From Corynebacterium sp. (GTDB lineage Bacteria; Actinomycetota; Actinomycetes; Mycobacteriales; Mycobacteriaceae), in NCBI RefSeq assembly GCF_030532965.1, contig NZ_JAUNKC010000021.1, positions 1-53,965 of the forward strand: 53,965 nt of DNA. The letters run 5' to 3'. The notes under the pieces are model-generated. The model did no database searches. It was not told the origin of the DNA and saw nothing but the letters and a program-made list of their open reading frames with translations. Both the position numbers and the translations under genes were made by a program. Positions 47,492 to 53,965 of the stretch are shown piece after piece; the stretch's first letter is position 1; every line of letters starts with the position of its first letter.

Positions 47492-49879
47492 ATGAGCGTT
47501 TCTAATCAGCTCCCCGAGCTACAATCCACCGTAAGCGGGCATGTCCGCGCAGCTTCTGGCGTAAGCCCCGAATCCGCAACTGACCGGAAATTCTGGTTCG
47601 GACTTTCCGCATCCGTGATGGAACAGATCGCCGACAAATGGGAAGCAACCATCAAGGCATACGACGCCACCCGGCAACAGCACTACTTCTCCGCCGAATT
47701 TCTCATGGGGCGGGCCCTTCTTAACAACCTGACCAACCTCGGCCTGGTTGAGCAAGCCGAAGCCGCTACCCGCGCCTGCGGACACGAGCTTTCAGACATC
47801 CTTGATGCCGAAAACGACGCCGCTCTTGGCAACGGCGGACTCGGACGCCTGGCAGCTTGCTTCCTCGATTCCGCAGTCACCCAAGACTACCCAGTCACCG
47901 GCTACGGCATTCTGTATCGTTACGGTTTGTTCAAACAAATCTTCACCGACGGCTTCCAAACCGAAGAACCCGACGCGTGGAAAGAAGACGGCTACCCATT
48001 CGTCATCCGCCGGGAAGACCAACAGCGCATCGTCCGCTTCGACGACATGACCGTGCGCGCAACCCCATACGACATGCCGATTACCGGCTACGGCACCGAC
48101 AACGTGGGCACCCTGCGGCTGTGGAAAGCAGAACCCATGGCCGAGTTCGACTACGACGCTTTCAACTCCCAGCGTTTCACCGACGCCATCGTCGAACGCG
48201 AAGCCGTCATGGATCTATGCCGGGTGCTCTATCCCAACGACACCACCTACGCCGGAAAAGTCCTGCGGGTGCGGCAACAGTACTTCTTCGTCTCCGCCTC
48301 GTTGCAGGCAATGATCGATAATTACATCGCGCACCACGGCGAAGATCTCAGCGACTTTGGCAAGTACAACTGCATTCAGCTCAACGACACCCACCCGGTG
48401 CTGGCAATTCCGGAACTCATGCGCCTGCTTCTCGACGAGCACGGCATGACCTGGGAAGCCGCCTGGAAGATCGTCACCGAAACCTTCGCCTACACCAACC
48501 ACACCGTACTGGCTGAGGCATTGGAACAATGGTCCTGCTCTATCTTCCAGCAGCTATTCCACCGCGTCTACGAAATCGTGGTGGAGATCGACCGTCGGTT
48601 CCGTGACGAACTAGCCGGTCTTGGCATCAACCCCGACCAGATTCACTACATGTCCCCAGTGCGCGACGGTGTAGTCCACATGGCGTGGATCGCCTGCTAC
48701 GCCTCGTATTCCATCAACGGCGTTGCGGCACTTCACACGGAGATCATCAAAGCCGACACCCTCAAAGAGTGGTACGGGATCTGGCCGGAGAAATTCAACA
48801 ACAAGACCAACGGTGTTACCCCACGTCGCTGGTTGAAGATGTGTAACCCACGGTTGTCTGAACTACTCACTCGCCTATCCGGCTCCGATGCGTGGGTCAC
48901 CAACCTCGACGAGCTGAAGAAACTACGCGATTACGTGACCGACGATGCAGTCATGCAAGAGCTTCTTGATATCAAGGACGCGAACAAGGCTGATTTCGCC
49001 GGTTGGATCAAGGATCGCCAGGACATAAGCATCGATCCGCATTCCATCTACGACGTTCAAATCAAGCGTCTGCACGAGTACAAGCGTCAGTTGATGAACG
49101 CGTTCTACGTTCTTGACCTCTACTTCCGCATCAAGGTCGACGGCGAAGCAAACGTTCCACCACGCACCTTTATCTTCGGCGCTAAGGCGGCACCGGGTTA
49201 CGTGCGTGCCAAGGCAATCATTAAGCTCATCAATGCCATCGGCGACCTGGTCAATAACGACCCAGTGGTGTCCCAGAAACTGCGGGTAGTATTCGTCGAA
49301 AACTACAACGTCTCCCCAGCGGAGCACATCATTCCTGCTGCAGACGTCTCGGAGCAGATTTCCACCGCCGGTAAGGAAGCCTCCGGTACCTCCAACATGA
49401 AGTTCATGATGAACGGTGCGCTGACCTTGGGCACGCTCGACGGCGCCAACGTCGAAATCGTTGATTCCGTCGGCGACGACAACGCCTACATCTTCGGCGC
49501 GAAGGTGGAAGAACTTCCGGAACTGCGCGCGCATTACAACCCGCATCACCACTACGAGACCGTCCCAGGTCTCAAGCGGGTACTCGACGCGCTTGTCGAC
49601 GGCACCTTACACGACAACCACTCTGGAATGTTCCACGACCTGCGGTGCTCGCTTCTCGACGGCGGCGGCTGGGAAACCCCAGACGTCTACTACGTGCTCG
49701 GCGATTTCGCCGCATACCGCGAGACCCGCGACAAGATGGCTCGGGACTTCTACAACGACCGGCTCGGGTGGGCCCGGAAGTGCTGGATCAATATTTGCGA
49801 ATCTGGCCGCTTCTCCTCCGACCGCACCATCGGCGATTACGCCCGTGAAGTGTGGAAACTAGAAGCAACAAAGATCTAA
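47492..49879 (+). CDS. glgP: Glycogen/maltodextrin phosphorylase
   Basis: Protein of 795 residues, of full family length. It releases glucose-1-phosphate from alpha-1,4-glucans in the cytoplasm. The pyridoxal phosphate site EASGTSNMKFMMNGALTLGTLDGANVEI (split: lysine in SNMK) lies near 640, with the glycogen-binding and dimer region from FSAEFLMGRALLNNL near 70 and NGGLGRLAACFLDS near 115. GAKAAPGYVRAKAIIKLI and VVFVENYNVSPAEHIIPA complete the core. An AGGAG element stands before ATG 47492. Genes for the two homologous secreted proteins flank it, with terminators on both sides, so it is transcribed alone. Confidence 0.97.
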   Translation: MSVSNQLPELQSTVSGHVRAASGVSPESATDRKFWFGLSASVMEQIADKWEATIKAYDATRQQHYFSAEFLMGRALLNNLTNLGLVEQAEAATRACGHELSDILDAENDAALGNGGLGRLAACFLDSAVTQDYPVTGYGILYRYGLFKQIFTDGFQTEEPDAWKEDGYPFVIRREDQQRIVRFDDMTVRATPYDMPITGYGTDNVGTLRLWKAEPMAEFDYDAFNSQRFTDAIVEREAVMDLCRVLYPNDTTYAGKVLRVRQQYFFVSASLQAMIDNYIAHHGEDLSDFGKYNCIQLNDTHPVLAIPELMRLLLDEHGMTWEAAWKIVTETFAYTNHTVLAEALEQWSCSIFQQLFHRVYEIVVEIDRRFRDELAGLGINPDQIHYMSPVRDGVVHMAWIACYASYSINGVAALHTEIIKADTLKEWYGIWPEKFNNKTNGVTPRRWLKMCNPRLSELLTRLSGSDAWVTNLDELKKLRDYVTDDAVMQELLDIKDANKADFAGWIKDRQDISIDPHSIYDVQIKRLHEYKRQLMNAFYVLDLYFRIKVDGEANVPPRTFIFGAKAAPGYVRAKAIIKLINAIGDLVNNDPVVSQKLRVVFVENYNVSPAEHIIPAADVSEQISTAGKEASGTSNMKFMMNGALTLGTLDGANVEIVDSVGDDNAYIFGAKVEELPELRAHYNPHHHYETVPGLKRVLDALVDGTLHDNHSGMFHDLRCSLLDGGGWETPDVYYVLGDFAAYRETRDKMARDFYNDRLGWARKCWINICESGRFSSDRTIGDYAREVWKLEATKI

Positions 49880-49894
49880 GCATCTTGGGCTAAA

Positions 49895-49929
49895 AATTGC
49901 CGCGCACTTAAAGGCAGTGCGCGGCAATT
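49895..49929. terminator. Bidirectional terminator after glgP
   Basis: AATTGCCGCGCACT and AGTGCGCGGCAATT form a perfect 14-bp stem with a 7-base loop. An A run lies to its left and a T run to its right, so it can serve glgP and the convergent gene at 49957. Confidence 0.9.
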
Positions 49930-49956
49930 ACTTTTAGTCAGTCCGAATTACGTGGC

Positions 49957-50826
49957 TTAGGAAGATCCTTTGATATCCGGGGTGCTCGACAAGCTTGTCA
50001 GCGTCCGCAGGATCGTCTTGAAGAAGGCCACAATGACGCCGTCATAGCCAAAGAGTGAGCCGAAGAGCTTTGTTAACAGCGTATTCCGTTCACCCTTTGG
50101 CTCCTTTTCTTGTTCTTTACGGATCTCATTGAAATTTCTGCTGAAATCTGAGGAAATCCGACCAAGAGCCGACGAGCCCGATGCTTTATCCGCGCAAGGA
50201 TCCATGATTGGATACAGTGACTTGCTTGCGGCATTTCCCATATCTCTTTTGACAATAGTGAGGTGACGCCGAACATCGCGGGTATTAATAAAATCAGCTA
50301 TCGGATTATTAGCAATCCGTTCGGCGTTCCGCAAAAAGTCACGGTTCACCCGCATTTTCGCCGGATCAATTTCAAAGCCATCCAGATTTAGGACTCCCGG
50401 CCTGGCGCCATTGACCAAATAGTCACGATACGCATTGATATCACCCTTGGCGAATGGATGCATTTTCTTCAAAAGATCAACAGTGTCGTAGGTGTATTGG
50501 CCTTTGGTAACCTTATCCACCTTTGCGTAGATTTCCTTATCACCTTCGCCGGTAGCCACCCACCGATCCAGTTCCTCCTGGGTGATTGCGAGGTCCGCTA
50601 GAGTAGCTGTCATCGCGGAGTTTGCTTGGCCGGTGAATTTATCCTTGAAGGCCACGACGCCGGCTTCCTCAATTTTCGCCGGTCCGTAAACACATTTACC
50701 ATCTTCGGTGAATCCGGTCATTTCCATCGTGATCCACGGAACGTCTTGTGCTGCTGCCGGGACAATAGTTCCCGCAGTGATAGCCACCGCCGAGACAGCG
50801 GCGATAGTCAAACGCGATAACTTCAT
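49957..50826 (-). CDS. Secreted protein, paralog of the one at 46432
   Basis: Protein of 289 residues with signal peptide (about 1-26, ending PAAAQDV). Alignable blocks with the 46432 protein are DGKCVYG, VVAFKDKF, LDRWVATGEGDKEIYAKV and a second Cys (DPCADKASGSS) before a helical C-terminus (LLTKLFGSLFG, IVAFFKTILRTL). Codon use is less biased than in its paralog. It is divergent from the DUF1963 array across 163 bases and convergent with glgP. The two paralogs, placed either side of glgP on opposite strands, point to an old inverted duplication. Function unknown. Confidence 0.85.
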   Translation of the reverse strand: MKLSRLTIAAVSAVAITAGTIVPAAAQDVPWITMEMTGFTEDGKCVYGPAKIEEAGVVAFKDKFTGQANSAMTATLADLAITQEELDRWVATGEGDKEIYAKVDKVTKGQYTYDTVDLLKKMHPFAKGDINAYRDYLVNGARPGVLNLDGFEIDPAKMRVNRDFLRNAERIANNPIADFINTRDVRRHLTIVKRDMGNAASKSLYPIMDPCADKASGSSALGRISSDFSRNFNEIRKEQEKEPKGERNTLLTKLFGSLFGYDGVIVAFFKTILRTLTSLSSTPDIKGSS

Positions 50827-50989
50827 CGTCTTTCCTCTCGGTCTAGGTTTGCGTTAGCAATAATGCATCTCACTTAGAGTGTCAGTTTTTCTTAAGCGAC
50901 TGTTACAGATTTCCTATAAGTACCCCCGCACCACCGCCTGTGCGGCAAAACATCGAAAAGCTACAACCTCCATGCCCTAGACTGTTGCT

Positions 50990-51787
50990 GTGTTTACGAA
51001 TCCACAGGACATCGCAGCCGCCATAAGCACGCTTGACGACGGCGTTTTAGCCCCCTTCACCGACCGCATCTGCCAGGCCGCTAAGCCTGCAATCTGGTTC
51101 ACGATCGGTGCACCAGTAACCAAAGAAACCCCAATCGGAATAAGTCGGATCGGGGGTGCTCCTGACGTACCACACGACTTCGTCTGGCCCATCCACAACG
51201 GCGAACCGCTGACGTTTCTCTACCAATTACTAATCGACGACCAACTCATCGCAATATTCATCGGCGACGACGACTCCGGCGCTGATGTCCCCCATCACGT
51301 GGAGTTCTTCCCGAAAAACACTCCGCTAGCACCCGCAACCGTCCCAACGAATAGGCAACTCCCCTCGTTTTACGACGACACCAACCCCCGCTCCGTATTC
51401 GCAACTCCGCACACCCTCACCGCCCACGAAGGACTCGACCTCCCCCGCTGGTTTTCGCGGGCGCACGAAGAACTTTTTGCCGACGACGCCGATTTCCTCG
51501 ACCAGGAAGATAGTTTCAATACGCTAAGCCTCATGACGGAACCCAGCGACGACGTCATCGTGCGGTTTGGCGGCTACCACAGCGGCATCGGCTACGACCC
51601 GGCAGAAGACATTGATGGCGGCAGCGACGCCGCCGACTGGTCGCTACTGACCTGTTTAGAATCCGTAGAACCCTCCGACCAGTTAGAACTGGACGAGTTG
51701 TGCATCTGGGACGCTGGCTACTTCCAAATCTTGCAGCGCACCGATACAAACGGTAACCGCCACACCTACGGATCATTGGAAACCTAA
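50990..51787 (+). CDS. DUF1963 (YwqG-like) protein, copy 1
   Basis: Protein of 265 residues starting at GTG 50990. Family features are GISRIGGAPDVPHDFVWP near 50-67, PLTFLYQLLIDDQ, HHVEFFPKNTPLA and the C-terminal LDELCIWDAGYFQILQRTD. The region between about 160 and 195 is acidic and variable. It is soluble and beta-rich by expectation of the YwqG fold; the biochemical role of the family is not settled. It heads a tandem set with copies at 51846, 52694 (decayed) and 52955. Confidence 0.88.
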   Translation: MFTNPQDIAAAISTLDDGVLAPFTDRICQAAKPAIWFTIGAPVTKETPIGISRIGGAPDVPHDFVWPIHNGEPLTFLYQLLIDDQLIAIFIGDDDSGADVPHHVEFFPKNTPLAPATVPTNRQLPSFYDDTNPRSVFATPHTLTAHEGLDLPRWFSRAHEELFADDADFLDQEDSFNTLSLMTEPSDDVIVRFGGYHSGIGYDPAEDIDGGSDAADWSLLTCLESVEPSDQLELDELCIWDAGYFQILQRTDTNGNRHTYGSLET

Positions 51788-51845
51788 AATCATTAAGGCC
51801 TTCGCCGCGCATACCCCAACCGCCCGATCACGCTAGGACACTACT

Positions 51846-52658
51846 TTGTTTCATTCGATACAGGATATTGCCACCGCTATCACCCACTGTGATCAGAGGA
51901 TTCTCGACCCGTATACCGAAGTAATCTGCCAGGCCGCTAAGCCTTCAATCTGGTTCACGATCGGTGCACCTGTAACCAAAGAAACCCCAATAGGAATAAG
52001 TCGGATCGGGGGTGCCCCTGATGTGTCACACGACTTCGTCTGGCCCACCCACAACAACCAACCATTAACATTCCTGTACCAACTAGCAATCGACGATCAT
52101 CTTATTGCAGTGTTCATCGGCGCTCACGGCTCCGGCGCTGATGTCCCCCATCACGTGGAATTCTTCCCGAAAAACACTCCACTAGCACCAGCAACTGTCC
52201 CGACGAACAGACAACTCCCCCGCTTTTACGACGACACCAACCCCCGCTCCATATTCACCACCCCGCACACCCTCACCGCCCACGAAGGACTCGACCTCCC
52301 CCGGTGGGTTTCCACAGCTTACGAGAAGCTTCTCGACATAGTCCCGGACGATGAGGACATCATTGAAGGTTTTGCAGAAACCTACGAACAATTTATTCTC
52401 ATGGCTGAACCGGACCATGGAAACGTCATTGTTCGCTTCGGCGGCTACCATCGTGGGATCGGATACGACCCCGCAGAATTCATCACAGACGGCAGCAATG
52501 TGGCCGACTGGTCGTTACTGACCTGTTTAGAATCCGTAGAACCCTCCAACCAGTTAGAACTGGACAAGTTGTGCATCTGGGACGCTGGCTACTTCCAAAT
52601 CTTGCAACGCACTGATACAAACGGTGTCCGCCACACCTACGGATCATTGGAAACCTAA
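51846..52658 (+). CDS. DUF1963 (YwqG-like) protein, copy 2
   Basis: Protein of 270 residues from TTG 51846, the codon aligned with the GTG of copy 1. From residue ~30 to ~150 its DNA is nearly identical to copy 1 (CAGGCCGCTAAGCC, GTCGGATCGGGGGTGC and similar). The first ~25 residues and the segment about 155-195 are unlike copy 1. The 3' flanking DNA is also duplicated (CATTAAGGC..TTC.CCGCGCATACCCC). This indicates a recent tandem duplication with local divergence. Confidence 0.85.
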   Translation: MFHSIQDIATAITHCDQRILDPYTEVICQAAKPSIWFTIGAPVTKETPIGISRIGGAPDVSHDFVWPTHNNQPLTFLYQLAIDDHLIAVFIGAHGSGADVPHHVEFFPKNTPLAPATVPTNRQLPRFYDDTNPRSIFTTPHTLTAHEGLDLPRWVSTAYEKLLDIVPDDEDIIEGFAETYEQFILMAEPDHGNVIVRFGGYHRGIGYDPAEFITDGSNVADWSLLTCLESVEPSNQLELDKLCIWDAGYFQILQRTDTNGVRHTYGSLET

Positions 52659-52693
52659 ATCATTAAGGCTTTCACCGCGCATACCCCGGCCAT

Positions 52694-52928
52694 CCGATCG
52701 GAGCACCCGTAACGCAAGAAACTCCAACTGGAATTCGTCGGATCGGTGATGCCCCGGACAACGATCATGGCAGCAATATGGCCGATTGTTTGGTGCTTGG
52801 AATCAGTAACGTAATCCGCCGAAACAGCATACGATGATCTTTGTATTCGGAATGTCGGATACTTCCACATACTGCAGCATGTCGACGCATTAGGTAACCG
52901 TCGCGTCTATGGCTGCATCACAGACTAA
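52694..52928 (+). pseudogene. Decayed DUF1963 copy
   Basis: Translation begins PIGAPVTQETPTGIRRIGDAPD, the start of the family core, then jumps over about 100 residues to DHGSNMADCLVLGISN. A frame change brings DDLCIRNVGYFHILQHVDALGNRRVYG to a stop at 52928, matching the C-terminus of the other copies. The middle is deleted and one frameshift is present. Confidence 0.8.
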
Positions 52929-52954
52929 AAATCTTAACGAAAGCGATTAGCCTC

Positions 52955-53746
52955 ATGGACGCCCTCGATGCAATCCGCACCACAATCGATGAAACCGGTG
53001 ACGAGTACCTTGCCGAATACGCCGACCGCATCATCGCTTCCGTGCGTGAAACGCTCTGCTTTAATATCCTTGCCGCAACCCCCGCCGAGATACCGCTTGG
53101 GGTCAGCCGCATCGGTGGCGAACCTGACGTTCCGGCCGAGTTTACTTGGCCGATCGATGATGGTGGTAATCCGCTTGCGTTTTTATTCCAGCTTCAGCTT
53201 TCACCGCTTGCCGACGAACTTCTGCTGGTCTTTGCCGGAAAAGAGGCATATCCAGCAGCAGTCCATGTGGAACGTATCCCAACCGGAACCCCGCTGGTGC
53301 GCATGCCTTCACCTAAAAGCTTTGTGTACCCCTCGTTTTATGTGGTGGGCGATAGCACAAAAGTCCATGAACTTTTCGCCACTCCGCATCTGCTTAGAAG
53401 CGCCCTCGCCCACGACATTCCACGTGAATGTGGCTACCAGTATGAAGAGCTTTTCGGCGACGATTACGACGTCCAAGATGTCTACGGGGAGGTGCTTGAA
53501 GTAGTCGCCCCGTATGGCGATATTCGATACGGCGGCCACTACGCCGGTTACCACGACCCCAGTGAAGATGCTTGTAAGTATCATGGTCTTGACGAATCAC
53601 ATCAATCAAACTGGCGGCATCTTGTCACCTTGGAATCAATTGACGATTCGTTCGTAATCGGAGACTGCGGTTATTTCCAAATCCTGGAACTTCCCGATCC
53701 GGCCAGTAAACCGGCAAAACTCTACGGCGGCATGGAATCGTCATAG
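52955..53746 (+). CDS. DUF1963 (YwqG-like) protein, copy 4
   Basis: Protein of 263 residues from ATG 52955, more diverged than copies 1 and 2. It keeps LGVSRIGGEPDVPAEFTWP near 50-67, NPLAFLFQLQLSP, VERIPTGTPLV and the ending VIGDCGYFQILELPD. The acidic stretch about 165-205 contains DDYDVQDVYGEVLE. Three histidine/tyrosine phrases (GGHYAGYHDPSEDACKYHG) occur near 205. No signal or membrane segment. It ends the array; a terminator follows 48 bases on. Confidence 0.85.
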   Translation: MDALDAIRTTIDETGDEYLAEYADRIIASVRETLCFNILAATPAEIPLGVSRIGGEPDVPAEFTWPIDDGGNPLAFLFQLQLSPLADELLLVFAGKEAYPAAVHVERIPTGTPLVRMPSPKSFVYPSFYVVGDSTKVHELFATPHLLRSALAHDIPRECGYQYEELFGDDYDVQDVYGEVLEVVAPYGDIRYGGHYAGYHDPSEDACKYHGLDESHQSNWRHLVTLESIDDSFVIGDCGYFQILELPDPASKPAKLYGGMESS

Positions 53747-53793
53747 AAATTTAGACCTAAAACACGACCATCATTTGGCACCTGTTTACCCTT

Positions 53794-53822
53794 AGCCAGG
53801 TTAAAAGTTAACCTGGCTTTTC
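53794..53822 (+). terminator. Rho-independent terminator of the DUF1963 array
   Basis: AGCCAGGTTAA pairs with TTAACCTGGCT, a 3-base loop lies between, and a T run follows. It ends the plus-strand DUF1963 transcript. Confidence 0.85.
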
Positions 53823-53864
53823 ATATGCATTTCAACAAAGAACTAACGAGAAGACGTCATTACA

Positions 53865-53965
53865 TTCGAGTGGGATTGTTGGGGGTAAAACGCGGGTGAA
53901 TGGGGATTTGGGGTATTGAATATAATCGAACATGTATTTTATAATGGTGGTACCGCATTCATGTT
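53865..53965. repeat. Right copy of the 101-bp inverted repeat
   Basis: Reverse complement of 9-109 with one mismatch (pairing with position 56). It lies 42 bases beyond the last terminator and reaches the last base, so its outer limit is not visible. The inner edge is sharp at 53865. Confidence 0.9.

Noticed and set aside
47492..49879. Long antisense frames opposite glgP (for example 48923-49552)
   Set aside because: They mirror the glgP coding frame and contain no start site or family motif.

Overview
The window looks like chromosomal DNA of a Corynebacterium or a close relative. The main reason is gene content and order: smc, acyP, mutM (fpg), rnc, a DUF177/YceD gene and a SepIVA-like DivIVA-domain gene lie on the minus strand in the order I remember from Mycobacterium tuberculosis (the Rv2922c-Rv2927c region). 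Corynebacterial-style secreted proteins and mid-to-high GC coding sequence fit the same group. No rRNA, tRNA, phage, transposase or CRISPR array was seen.

Region 1 (1-16,417, mostly plus strand) is accessory. It is an array of paralogous helical-repeat proteins that resemble the actinobacterial DUF6493/DUF7824/DUF7825 type. They are built from three exchangeable modules, called A, B and C here: A+B, A+C, B alone, A+short B+C, and a diverged A-only member. Between them are a small DUF7660-like gene, a DUF4241-like gene, an unrecognised 246-residue gene, and at least five decayed or frameshifted copies. Region 2 (16,414-25,418, minus strand) holds a 1,162-residue protein of unknown function, smc, acyP and an AGCS sodium:amino-acid symporter. 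Region 3 (25,524-30,599, plus) is a second accessory stretch: two unknown proteins (291 and 1,029 residues), a CPBP-type membrane protease and a small unknown protein. Region 4 (30,759-38,202, mainly minus) is mutM-rnc-DUF177 and the SepIVA-like gene, interrupted by a divergent pair encoding a fibronectin-III surface protein and a membrane-anchored trypsin-like protease. Region 5 (38,368-50,826) carries metabolism (NADP-type glutamate dehydrogenase, glycerate kinase, a DUF4921 nucleotidyltransferase-like protein, an M20 amidohydrolase, a DCC thiol protein, glycogen phosphorylase) and two homologous secreted proteins flanking glgP. Region 6 (50,990-53,746) is a tandem family of DUF1963 (YwqG-like) genes with one decayed copy.

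The conserved genes cover chromosome organisation (smc), DNA repair (mutM), RNA processing (rnc), cell-envelope growth (SepIVA-like) and central nitrogen/carbon metabolism. The accessory arrays at both ends share a style: tandem paralogs, mosaic divergence, and small DUF7660/DUF4241/DUF1963 proteins of kinds often met in immunity-type gene arrays. The most promising undescribed system is the modular A/B/C array. Two further oddities stand out. A 101-bp inverted repeat lies at the two extremes of the window. The 10-mer GTCGAAAAGC occurs 11 times, against about 0.1 expected from uniform base composition.
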